Source: Geobacillus thermocatenulatus
Lineage (GTDB): Bacteria > Bacillota > Bacilli > Bacillales > Anoxybacillaceae
Assembly (NCBI RefSeq): GCF_002217655.1
Contig: NZ_NEWK01000001.1
Location: forward strand, 134,001-198,000
DNA: 64,000 bases
Direction of reading: 5' to 3'
The position numbers were made by a program, and so were the translations under genes. Below the pieces are notes generated by a model, which ran no database searches, was not told the origin of the DNA, and was given only the letters and a program-made list of their open reading frames with translations. This document shows, piece by piece, positions 46,274-54,436 of this stretch (positions are counted from its first letter, which is position 1; each line of letters begins with the position of its first letter).

Positions 46274-47161
46274 ATGAGAGAGGAACAAAAACAATCGTCG
46301 CTGAAGCGTCTGTTCCGCAAACGTTGGGTATTTCCGGCGATCTATTTATCGTCTGCCGCATTAATCGTCGCTGGCGCGCTTTGGTTTCAATTGGGCAAAG
46401 AAGAGAATACGGGCAAAGACAACGTGGCGAAAAACGGCACCGCCCAGCAAGAAAATCCGGCTGTTCCGGTCAATGAAACGGTTGAAACGATTGCGATGCC
46501 GGTGCTGGATCCAAATGCGGTGCAAGTGAAAACGCCGTTTTACGATGACAAAGCATCGGAAGCAGAACAGGAAGCAGCCCTCGTCTTTTATGATCATACG
46601 TACCACCCGAACCAAGGCATCGATCTTGTGCGCCAAGACGGCAAAACGTTTGATGTCACCGCTTCCTTGAGCGGCACGGTGACGAAAGCGGAAAAAGACC
46701 CGATTTTGGGCTATGTTGTCGAAATCAATCATGAACAAGGGGTCACGACCGTCTATCAATCGCTCGCTGATGTGAAAGTCGAAGCCGGCGACACGGTGAA
46801 GCAAGGTGAAGTGATCGGCAAGGCAGGGCAAAGCGAATTCAACAAAGAAGCCGGCATCCACGTCCATTTTGAAATTCGCAAAAACGGCCGGGCGGTCAAC
46901 CCGATCGACTATGTCGACAAACCGTTGACGGCTTTGACCGACAAAGCGGAAGACAAAACGGGAAGCGATCGCGCCGCCACGAGCAAAGAAAAAGAATTGA
47001 TCCCAAGTGACGAAACAGCGCCGACAGACGAAAACCCAGCGAATGAACAACCATCGGCTGACGACCATTCGACGACGCCAAGCGACAACCATCAAGACGA
47101 AAACAACGACGCTTCATCCTACAAAACGCCAGACGCCTCGATCGGCATGGCAAGAGCGTAA
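46274..47161 (+). CDS. spoIIQ: Stage II sporulation protein Q (degenerate M23 domain)
   Basis: Forespore membrane protein that zips to SpoIIIAH across the septum during engulfment. TM helix ~20-40, then a LytM/M23 domain (SLSGTVTKAEKDPILGYVVEINH, IHVHFEIR) and a Ser/Asp/Glu-rich tail. In catalytic M23 enzymes an HxGxD motif supplies a zinc ligand; here the site reads N113-Q-G-I-D117, while the second motif H196-V-H198 remains. So it is probably not an active endopeptidase, as in B. subtilis. ATG 46274 follows GAGGTGAT; 295 aa. Confidence 0.94.
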   Translation: MREEQKQSSLKRLFRKRWVFPAIYLSSAALIVAGALWFQLGKEENTGKDNVAKNGTAQQENPAVPVNETVETIAMPVLDPNAVQVKTPFYDDKASEAEQEAALVFYDHTYHPNQGIDLVRQDGKTFDVTASLSGTVTKAEKDPILGYVVEINHEQGVTTVYQSLADVKVEAGDTVKQGEVIGKAGQSEFNKEAGIHVHFEIRKNGRAVNPIDYVDKPLTALTDKAEDKTGSDRAATSKEKELIPSDETAPTDENPANEQPSADDHSTTPSDNHQDENNDASSYKTPDASIGMARA

Positions 47162-47205
47162 TCGACAAGGCGTCGAGCAAGAGGAAACGAAAAACGCGAC
47201 GAAAA

Positions 47206-47247
47206 GGCCTGTCCGTTTGCCAAGACAAGCGGGCGGGTCTTTTTTTG
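47206..47247 (+). terminator. Terminator after spoIIQ
   Basis: CCTGTCCGTTTG (47208-47219) pairs with CAAGCGGGCGGG (47226-47237) through several G-U pairs; TCTTTTTTTG follows. The next 190 bases before the CRISPR array hold no gene I can support. Confidence 0.8.
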
Positions 47248-47438
47248 TTTTGATGCTTCGAAAGCCAGACGGGGAAGCATGGCGGCCAGAAACACGCCTC
47301 GTGATCGAGCGTTGTCCTTTTCTATCAAATGGATTCGCTATCAATGGGTCAAGCAAGCGCGACACCACGCCTCTGCGGTCATAGACAACAGATGCCGCTT
47401 CGCCATACATCATCAATCTTCGCAAAGGGTACAACGGA

Positions 47439-48856
47439 CTTTCAATCATCATAGGTACGATAAAAACAAAAGACACACCTACCATGAAGAAAGAGCGGTT
47501 CAACCGTTTCAATCCCTCATAGGTACGATAAAAACAATGCTTCTGGGTTGCGATGTTTAAAGTAATCATAGTTTCAATCCCTCATAGGTACGATAAAAAC
47601 TCGCGAGAATTAAACATAATCCCTGCTTCATCTATGTTTCAATCCCTCATAGGTACGATAAAAACTAACCGCCCGGCTTTGCGGCACGAATCGCCAGCTC
47701 GAGTTTCAATCCCTCATAGGTACGATAAAAACGAAAGAATATCGCATCAAACAGTTAGAATCGTTTCAAGGTTTCAATCCCTCATAGGTACGATAAAAAC
47801 GGCTTATCGTCGAGATTGATTGTAAAGCCGTTCCCCAGTTTCAATCCCTCATAGGTACGATAAAAACCACTCGACCGAGCTGATACTGTCGTGTTCCTCG
47901 AGTTTCAATCCCTCATAGGTACGATAAAAACGAAGTGTGAAGTGCCAGAAGAATACGAAGATTTGGGTTTCAATCCCTCATAGGTACGATAAAAACTGTC
48001 TTCCCAAGCTTTTGGAATCGCACCATATTGCCAGTTTCAATCCCTCATAGGTACGATAAAAACAAACGCCTTTGGATTCAAGCATAGCCGGTCCGAAGTT
48101 TCAATCCCTCATAGGTACGATAAAAACGCGGCGGCTGGGACGCGACATGTGGACCTTATATAGTTTCAATCCCTCATAGGTACGATAAAAACGTTTGTAT
48201 GAAAAAGACAACGGGAAACGTCAAGGAATTGTTTCAATCCCTCATAGGTACGATAAAAACGTCAGGGTTCCGAACCGACCGGGAAAGAAAGATAGGTGTT
48301 TCAATCCCTCATAGGTACGATAAAAACACATTAGCCGTGCCCCCATTCACAGTCAGCCCATTGGTTTCAATCCCTCATAGGTACGATAAAAACGTCATTA
48401 TCACACAAGGTTTGCGCACGATCGAAGAGGTTTCAATCCCTCATAGGTACGATAAAAACGTGTTGCCGCATTCGACTTGAAACGAACTTCTTTCCCATGT
48501 TTCAATCCCTCATAGGTACGATAAAAACGGTAGTGAACAACACCAACACCAACATTAAAGCCAGTTTCAATCCCTCATAGGTACGATAAAAACATTGCAG
48601 CAAAACAAGATAAAAACCGAACGACAGTCCGTTTCAATCCCTCATAGGTACGATAAAAACGAATCGTCGCTTGTGCCATTCGGTTGGTTGCAGCGAGTTT
48701 CAATCCCTCATAGGTACGATAAAAACGCGCACCCGCCTTTTCAAACGCATCCAGCACATCGGTTTCAATCCCTCATAGGTACGATAAAAACGAGGATCGA
48801 TAAAAGGAAACGCGAACATTTGCAGGGTTTCAATCCCTCATAGGTACGATAAAAAC
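47439..48856 (-). CRISPR. CRISPR array, 21 perfect repeats plus one decayed, read on the minus strand
   Basis: A 30-base repeat (plus strand GTTTCAATCC...GATAAAAAC) occurs 21 times without change from 47506 to 48856; a 29-base decayed copy is at 47439-47467. Spacers are 34-39 bases, 21 in all, none alike. On the minus strand the repeat ends in ATTGAAAC, the 8-base crRNA handle typical of type I-B and III systems. Decay at the left end and a promoter to the right both place the leader on the right. No cas gene lies in this window, so processing proteins must come from elsewhere. Confidence 0.98.
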
Positions 48857-48906
48857 CCCCCCAAAAATGCTTGTTGTATCAAACATTTCGATCTAGCGCT
48901 GCTTTC

Positions 48907-48935
48907 AGAATAACAGATTTCAAAAATTCTGTCAA
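48907..48935 (-). promoter_or_regulatory. CRISPR leader promoter
   Basis: On the minus strand: TTGACA (48930-48935), exactly 17 bases, TATTCT (48907-48912). Transcription would start near 48900 and reach the first repeat (ends 48856) after about 45 bases. Confidence 0.8.
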
Positions 48936-48982
48936 TAAGGTTCGTCATCGATGGCTGTAGGTTTAGGGAGCCCGAAACCACT

Positions 48983-49026
48983 GTCGTCGATCCCCAGGGG
49001 TTTTTGCGCGATTGGGGGTCGACGAC
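48983..49026. repeat. Strong hairpin beyond the CRISPR leader
   Basis: GTCGTCGATCCCC (48983-48995) and GGGGGTCGACGAC (49014-49026) form a ~12-base GC-rich stem around an 18-base loop. No run of T follows on either strand. Origin unknown. Confidence 0.5.
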
Positions 49027-49063
49027 AATGGGAATATAAGGTTGAGGAGAATGGTTTGCTTCT

Positions 49064-49216
49064 TCACTCGTTTGTTTTTTCAACCAGCAGTCCGGTCAGT
49101 TCGTTGATAGCGTCGATATTCCAGTCCTTCACCAGCATTCTCTTCGCCACGTCGAGCGTCCTTCCCTCGATTCTTTTTTGACGACCTTTTTCCTCCCCTG
49201 TTTTACTTCTTTCCGC
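49064..49216 (-). pseudogene. Remnant of an Rpn-type nuclease/transposase C-terminus
   Basis: Minus-strand frame ending at TGA (49064-49066) reads ...GRQKRIEGRTLDVAKRM then LVKDWNIDAINELTG LLVEKTNE. This repeats the pattern of the Rpn/PD-(D/E)XK putative transposase family tail: EG-rich linker, AKRML, then a helix-turn with LTGL. Only the last ~50 codons are present, without the nuclease domain, so it is a relic. Assignment is by remembered pattern. Confidence 0.45.
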
Positions 49217-49229
49217 CTTGCTTGCTATA

Positions 49230-49680
49230 ATCCCTGTTCCATTCCTTTGGTGCTAGGCAAACTTGAGACGACATCTAAATCGTCTGCTTGGCGGGTCATC
49301 TGCATAATGAAGGCGGGGCCAGCTATACCAAAGGAGAGTGGCTTCATGCAAGAACACTTTCCGGTTCCAAGTTCAGACTCCAAAAACAATAGGATGCCAA
49401 TTGAACATTAGCGTTCAGTACTATAGGCGGCTTGAATATTCTTTCACTACTTTAGAGGACAGAATGGCCATTATCTCCTGTTTTCTGTGACATACTCCCA
49501 CTACCTACGCTTTGCTTAGAGGTGAGAGTTTCTCGGGCAATCCCATTTCATGACGGGAAATTGACCGAGCGATTCCCGTGTGCCCCACGGTTCGAGAACA
49601 AGTTGGACTTTAGGCTGCACGAACCGACATTCATTTCCCACTTTCACTTCGTTGAGAAGTGGGAGACTTCTTTCGGAAAG
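49230..49680 (+). mobile_element. Possible IS200/IS605-type relic (tnpB end and palindromic end)
   Basis: An open frame to 49411 ends in FMQEHFPVPSSDSKNNRMP, a basic/Pro/Ser tail like those of some TnpB proteins. Further on, TCCCACTTTCACTTCGTTGAGAAGTGGGA (about 49636-49664, arms TCCCACTT/AAGTGGGA) is the kind of palindrome found near IS605 ends, and CTCCCACTACCT...AGGTGAGAG near 49498-49530 is similar. No intact transposase is present. Low confidence. Confidence 0.3.
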
Positions 49681-49772
49681 ATGTTAAAATGAAATAAATG
49701 AAACATGAAAACGGACACAGTTTGTGCGAAATGATTTACTCCACACGTAACGAAAGAAAGGGGATCGTGGCC

Positions 49773-51377
49773 ATGGACTACCTATACCACCCATACCCAT
49801 CGCAGCGGATGACGGTGTTTGCGAAAAACGGCGTCGTCGCAACGTCGCAGCCGCTCGCGGCGCAAGCGGGGCTTGATGTGTTGAAAAAAGGCGGCAATGC
49901 CATTGATGCGGCGATCGCCGCGGCCGCCTGTTTAACGGTCGTTGAGCCGACATCGAACGGCATCGGCGGCGATGCGTTCGCTCTCGTCTGGACGAATGGG
50001 AAACTGTACGGCCTGAATGCGAGCGGCTATGCGCCGAAATCGATCTCGATTGGAGCGCTCAAAGAGCGCGGCTATACGGAGATGCCGAAATACGGCTTCG
50101 CTCCGGTGACGGTGCCGGGTGCGCCGGCGGCGTGGGCGGCGCTGTCCAAGCGCTTTGGCCGCCTGCCGCTTGCCGAAACGCTCGCTCCGGCGATCGCCTA
50201 TGCAGAGAACGGCTACCCAGTATCGCCGGTGCTGGGCAAATACTGGGCGAACGCTTATCGGGTGTACAAAGAATCGCTGAACGGGCCGGAGTTCGCCGCC
50301 TGGTTTGCGATGTTTGCGCCGGGCGGCCGCGCGCCGAAGATCGGGGAAGTGTGGGCGTCTCCGGATCATGCCGCGACGCTGCGCTCCATTGCCGAAACGG
50401 AAGCGGAAAGCTTTTACCGCGGCGAGCTGGCGGAAAAAATCGCGGCCTTCTCGAAGCAATACGGCGGCTTTTTGGCGGCGGACGACCTCGCCGAGTACGA
50501 ACCGGAATGGGTCGAGCCGATCTCGGTCTCCTACCGAGGCTATGAGGTGTGGGAAATTCCGCCGAACGGTCAAGGGCTTGTGGCGTTGATGGCGCTCAAC
50601 ATCATGAACGGGTTTGATGTGCCAAGCGTCCCGGATGTCGAGACGCGCCACCGGCAAATCGAGGCGATGAAGCTGGCCTTTGCCGATGGAAAAGCGTACA
50701 TCGCCGACCGCCGCTATATGAGCTGCAGCCCAGACGAGCTGTTGTCGGAGTCGTTTGCCGCGATGCGCCGGGCGCAAATCGGCGAGGAGGCGCTCACACC
50801 GGAGCCGGGGACGCCGCCAAAAGGCGGAACGGTCTATTTGGCCGCCGCCGACGGCGAAGGGAATATGGTGTCCTATATTCAAAGCAACTACATGGGCTTT
50901 GGCTCAGGCCTCGTCGTCCCAGGCACCGGCATCGCCTTGCACAACCGCGGCCATAACTTTGTCTTCGATGAACGCCATCCGAACGGGCTGGCGCCGCGGA
51001 AAAAGCCGTATCATACGATCATCCCTGGCTTTTTGACCAAAGGCGGCACGCCGGTCGGTCCGTTCGGCGTCATGGGCGGATTCATGCAGCCGCAAGGGCA
51101 CCTGCAAGTGATCATGAACACGGTCGATTTTGAATTAAACCCGCAAGCGGCGCTCGATGCGCCACGTTGGCAGTGGGTGGAAGGAAAAACGGTGTGGGTG
51201 GAGCCGCACTTCCCGCGCCATATTGCCGAAGCGCTCGCCCGCAAAGGGCATGACATTCGCTTTGCCTTAGACGGAGGTCCGTTCGGCCGCGGACAAATCA
51301 TTTGGCGCGATCCTGACACCGGCGTGCTTGCCGCCGGGACGGAGCCGCGTACGGACGGTGCAGTCGCTGCTTGGTGA
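49773..51377 (+). CDS. Gamma-glutamyltransferase family protein (YwrD-like)
   Basis: Ntn-hydrolase that self-cleaves before a Thr and acts on gamma-glutamyl compounds such as glutathione. The nucleophile is T353 in PPKGGTVYLAAADGEGN; the oxyanion/substrate region GFGSGLVVPGTGIALHNRG follows. 534 aa, without a signal peptide, which resembles cytoplasmic YwrD instead of the secreted Ggt. Start ATG 49773 (or GTG 49767) behind GAAAGGGGAT. It lies beside a CHR transporter gene, as ywrD does with ywrAB in B. subtilis. Confidence 0.88.
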   Translation: MDYLYHPYPSQRMTVFAKNGVVATSQPLAAQAGLDVLKKGGNAIDAAIAAAACLTVVEPTSNGIGGDAFALVWTNGKLYGLNASGYAPKSISIGALKERGYTEMPKYGFAPVTVPGAPAAWAALSKRFGRLPLAETLAPAIAYAENGYPVSPVLGKYWANAYRVYKESLNGPEFAAWFAMFAPGGRAPKIGEVWASPDHAATLRSIAETEAESFYRGELAEKIAAFSKQYGGFLAADDLAEYEPEWVEPISVSYRGYEVWEIPPNGQGLVALMALNIMNGFDVPSVPDVETRHRQIEAMKLAFADGKAYIADRRYMSCSPDELLSESFAAMRRAQIGEEALTPEPGTPPKGGTVYLAAADGEGNMVSYIQSNYMGFGSGLVVPGTGIALHNRGHNFVFDERHPNGLAPRKKPYHTIIPGFLTKGGTPVGPFGVMGGFMQPQGHLQVIMNTVDFELNPQAALDAPRWQWVEGKTVWVEPHFPRHIAEALARKGHDIRFALDGGPFGRGQIIWRDPDTGVLAAGTEPRTDGAVAAW

Positions 51378-51402
51378 GACTCACGATAAAGGGATGACTT
51401 CG

Positions 51403-51939
51403 ATGAACCAATGGCATTTATTTCTCGCTTTTTTCCGCGTCGGCATGCTTGGGTACGGGGGCGGTCCGTCTTCGATCCCGCTCGTGTGTGCTGAAGCGGT
51501 GACGAAATACCGGTGGATGACCGATGAAGAGTTTGCGGAAATTCTCGCCATTGCCAACGCCTTGCCCGGCCCGATCGCCACAAAAATGGCCGGCTATATC
51601 GGATATGAACAGGCCGTCGTCCTTGGCGCTATTGTCGCCGTGTTTGCCAGCGTCGCTCCGTCGCTCATTTTACTGATGGCCCTTTTGCAGCTCTTGTACA
51701 AATGGAAAGACGCGCCGCAAGTGAAGCGGCTCACTGCTTACATCCGCCCAGCGATCGCCGTCATGCTTGCGCTCATGGCCATCGACTTTTTCCGTGAGTC
51801 GTATGAAGGGGCCGGGCTTGGCCAAACGGTGTTTCTTGCCGCCGCCAGCGCCTTTTTGATGTTTGGCAAATGGCGCCTGCATCCAGCGTACGTCATCGCC
51901 TTGGCGCTTGTGTACGGGGCGGTGTTTCTCTCGTCATGA
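51403..51939 (+). CDS. Half-size CHR-family transporter (chromate transport family)
   Basis: A 178-residue single CHR domain: FFRVGMLGYGGGPSSIPLV near the start, ANALPGPIATKMAGYIGY, then several membrane helices. Short CHR proteins usually occur as adjacent pairs that together make the transporter; no partner is present next to it here. Substrate (chromate or another oxyanion) is not shown. Start ATG 51403, or 51394, behind AAAGGGATG. Confidence 0.85.
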   Translation: MNQWHLFLAFFRVGMLGYGGGPSSIPLVCAEAVTKYRWMTDEEFAEILAIANALPGPIATKMAGYIGYEQAVVLGAIVAVFASVAPSLILLMALLQLLYKWKDAPQVKRLTAYIRPAIAVMLALMAIDFFRESYEGAGLGQTVFLAAASAFLMFGKWRLHPAYVIALALVYGAVFLSS

Positions 51940-51967
51940 ATGGTCCTCTATGGCTAAAAAAGAAAGA

Positions 51968-52006
51968 AGGGATGCTTCCTCACAGTGACGGAAGCATCCC
52001 TCTTTT
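51968..52006. terminator. Terminator between the convergent CHR and BsuPI genes
   Basis: Perfect 12-base stem AGGGATGCTTCC/GGAAGCATCCCT (51968-51979, 51990-52001), then CTTTT on the plus strand; preceded by AAAGA on the plus strand (TCTTT on the minus), so it may work both ways. Confidence 0.85.
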
Positions 52007-52124
52007 CGCCATTGTTTCCGTTGACAGGCGAATGGGCGCCCTTTCCCGACCGGGCTGTTGGCTGATGCGGCACGAGCGGCGTTTTGGCATACCCACATGC
52101 GGCGGCTCCTGTTCGCCCGAAGCC

Positions 52125-52631
52125 TCATTGCACCGTAAACGTCACCTTCGCCCGCGCGTTCGGCCAGTTTGGATCAGCGAGCCACCAATCAAGTGTATAC
52201 GTTCCTGGTTTTAGGCCGCGGAATGTTTCTCGAAAGGTCAGTTCTTCTCCCTGTTTTAACGTCCGCTGTTCGTAAATTTGCGTAAACATTTTTCTCTCGC
52301 TGAACTGCTTCACCTTTTTGCCATTGCGGTACAAAATGTAGTCGTATCTTTTTCCGCTAGTGAATGTTATCGTTTGCACGCGTTCGGTTTGGTTTTTGAC
52401 CGTAAACGTAAACACGTAAGCATCGTGTTGCTTTTCGTACGTGAGCGACGGCTCCAGCGTCCCGGCGATGATGCCTTTTCCGCCCGCGGGCGCTGGTTTG
52501 CCGGCCGGAGCGGGGCCAAGCAAATCATCTTTCGCCTGCGGTTGATCACTGCCGATGGTGTACATGAACAACGCACTCGCCGCCACTCCGGCCAACACAG
52601 CCGCGACGCCGATCATTTTTCTTTTGCCCAT
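52125..52631 (-). CDS. BsuPI-domain protein with N-terminal membrane anchor
   Basis: 168 aa. An N-terminal hydrophobic segment (MIGVAAVLAGVAASALFMYTIG) without a lipobox is followed by a Pro/Ala/Gly linker and an Ig-like domain (TFTVKNQTERVQTITFTSGKRYDYILYR ... LKPGTYTLDWWLAD) matching the intracellular proteinase inhibitor BsuPI family. The anchor suggests an extracytoplasmic location, in contrast to B. subtilis BsuPI. Start ATG 52631 behind AAGGAGGAGCTGAC; the frame continues to 52676. Target unknown. Confidence 0.75.
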   Translation of the reverse strand: MGKRKMIGVAAVLAGVAASALFMYTIGSDQPQAKDDLLGPAPAGKPAPAGGKGIIAGTLEPSLTYEKQHDAYVFTFTVKNQTERVQTITFTSGKRYDYILYRNGKKVKQFSERKMFTQIYEQRTLKQGEELTFRETFRGLKPGTYTLDWWLADPNWPNARAKVTFTVQ

Positions 52632-52786
52632 GTCAGCTCCTCCTTTTTCCCTCTCTACATTATAGTCGTTTCCCATTTTCTCTCCGTTACAAACCGCAAA
52701 AAAATTGTGAAAAAACCGTTGTCCGCCTTGATATTTCTGGTATATATGCCCGATTTGTCTAATAAAATGTTACAAATTGAACAGCA

Positions 52787-52837
52787 ATGAGAGTGGTTGA
52801 GGTGGGGATCGTTCACAACCGGCAAGCGACGCGATGA
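52787..52837 (+). CDS. Possible 16-codon leader ORF upstream of spoIIID (usd-like)
   Basis: ATG at 52787 opens MRVVEVGIVHNRQATR and stops with TGA at 52835-52837, which overlaps an ATG at 52834 that is in frame with spoIIID. B. subtilis has a small ORF, usd, whose translation is required for spoIIID translation. The overlap suggests a similar coupling, but the ribosome site is not strong and the peptide is not conserved as far as I can tell. Confidence 0.35.
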   Translation: MRVVEVGIVHNRQATR

Positions 52838-52941
52838 AGACGCTTCTAAGACATCCAGCGAAAGCGGCGCTCATCATTGGCAAGACGAGTCTCATTTCAC
52901 ACTTCTCACTTCTCACATCCAACTTAGGGAGGGCGAGTGGT

Positions 52942-53205
52942 GTGCACGATTACATCAAAGAGCGTACGATCAAGATTGGCAAGTATATCGTGGAGACGAG
53001 GAAAACCGTTCGCGTCATCGCGAAAGAATTTGGCGTATCCAAAAGCACCGTGCATAAAGACTTGACCGAGCGGCTGCCGGAGATCAACCCGGAGCTGGCC
53101 CAAGAAGTGAAACAAATCCTCGATTACCATAAATCGATCCGCCATTTGCGCGGCGGGGAGGCAACGAAGAAAAAGTATAAAAAGCAGACGGTGAAAAACA
53201 ACTGA
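52942..53205 (+). CDS. spoIIID: Sporulation transcription factor SpoIIID
   Basis: Mother-cell DNA-binding regulator that acts with sigma-E and promotes sigK. 87 aa; helix-turn-helix in VRVIAKEFGVSKSTVHKDLTERL and basic C-terminal tail (GGEATKKKYKKQ). GTG start 52942 behind TTAGGGAGGGCGAG gives HDYIKERTIKIGKYIVET, nearly the B. subtilis sequence as I recall it. An uninterrupted in-frame extension reaches ATG 52834. mbl follows as in B. subtilis. Confidence 0.96.
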   Translation: MHDYIKERTIKIGKYIVETRKTVRVIAKEFGVSKSTVHKDLTERLPEINPELAQEVKQILDYHKSIRHLRGGEATKKKYKKQTVKNN

Positions 53206-53311
53206 CTTTTTCCTTGCCATCTGCCGTTTGCAGTATCATTCCAGGGGACAAATATGGTAAAATAAACAATTAGGAATGATTTTAGGGCAGAGGCAAGGAG
53301 GAGCAAGTCAT

Positions 53312-54313
53312 ATGTTTTCACGAGACATCGGCATCGACCTAGGCACGGCGAACGTCCTCATTTTCGTCAAAGGCAAAGGCATCGTGCTCAATGAGCCGTC
53401 CGTCGTGGCGATCGATAAACACACGAACAAAGTGCTCGCAGTCGGCGAAGAAGCACGACGAATGGTCGGACGTACTCCTGGGAATATTGTTGCCATTCGG
53501 CCGCTCAAAGACGGCGTCATTGCGGATTTTGACATTACCGAAGCGATGCTGAAGCATTTCTTAAGCAAGCTCGACCTAAAAGGCTTTTTCGCCAAACCGC
53601 GCATTTTGATTTGTTGCCCGACGAACACAACATCCGTGGAACGGAAAGCGATCAAAGAGGCAGCGGAAAAAAGCGGCGGCAAAAAAGTGTACTTGGAGGA
53701 AGAGCCGAAAGTCGCAGCCATTGGCGCCGGAATGGACATTTTTCAGCCGTGCGGAAACATGGTCGTTGATATTGGCGGTGGCACGACTGACGTCGCGGTT
53801 CTCTCGATGGGAGACATCGTCACCGCCTCTTCCATTAAAATGGCCGGGGACAAGTTTGATATGGAGATTTTAAACTACATCAAGCGCGAATATAAGCTGC
53901 TCATCGGGGAGCGAACGGCCGAGGAAATCAAGATTAAGGTCGCAACGGTATTCCCAGGCGCACGGTCCGAAGAAATCGACGTCCGCGGCCGCGATCTCGT
54001 CACCGGATTGCCGCGCACGATCACCATTCGTTCAGAAGAAATCGAACGGGCGCTTCGCGAGCCGGTGTCCTTGATTGTACAAGCCGCCAAAAGCGTGCTC
54101 GAGCGCACGCCGCCAGAATTGTCGGCGGACATCATCGACCGCGGCGTCATTTTAACGGGCGGCGGCGCATTGCTTCATGGCATCGATTTGCTGCTTGCTG
54201 AAGAGCTGAAGCTTCCGGTGTTTGTCGCGGAGAATCCGATGGACTGCGTCGCCCTTGGCACCGGGATTATGCTGGAAAACATCGATCGGGCGCCAAAATC
54301 GCAGTTGGTGTAA
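53312..54313 (+). CDS. mbl: Rod shape-determining protein Mbl
   Basis: Actin-like MreB homologue that guides lateral-wall synthesis. Actin-fold phosphate loops IGIDLGTANVLIF and VVDIGGGTTDVAVLS, adenosine motif ILTGGGALLHGID. 333 aa, and the position after spoIIID identifies the Mbl paralogue. ATG 53312 behind AAGGAGGAGC. TAAAAT (53258-53263) is a possible -10. Confidence 0.95.
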   Translation: MFSRDIGIDLGTANVLIFVKGKGIVLNEPSVVAIDKHTNKVLAVGEEARRMVGRTPGNIVAIRPLKDGVIADFDITEAMLKHFLSKLDLKGFFAKPRILICCPTNTTSVERKAIKEAAEKSGGKKVYLEEEPKVAAIGAGMDIFQPCGNMVVDIGGGTTDVAVLSMGDIVTASSIKMAGDKFDMEILNYIKREYKLLIGERTAEEIKIKVATVFPGARSEEIDVRGRDLVTGLPRTITIRSEEIERALREPVSLIVQAAKSVLERTPPELSADIIDRGVILTGGGALLHGIDLLLAEELKLPVFVAENPMDCVALGTGIMLENIDRAPKSQLV

Positions 54314-54436
54314 AAAAGGAAAAGCGGGGGATGCGACTGTCGCCTCCGCCCGCCTATAATGGAATCAACAAGCCGCCCGCCAAAGCCGGCAGCGGCTTTC
54401 TGCAACGAATTTTCATGGACAAGCGAGGGAGCTGCC

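Noticed and set aside
47114-47569. Minus-strand ORF containing MYGEAASVVYDRRGVVS, faintly like a WYL-type strand
   Set aside because: The resemblance covers under 20 residues, the frame runs into the spoIIQ gene and the CRISPR array, and no start site fits.
47553-48843. Open frames encoding repeated FQSLIGTIKT or VSIPHRYDKN peptides
   Set aside because: They are translations of the CRISPR repeats and spacers, not proteins.
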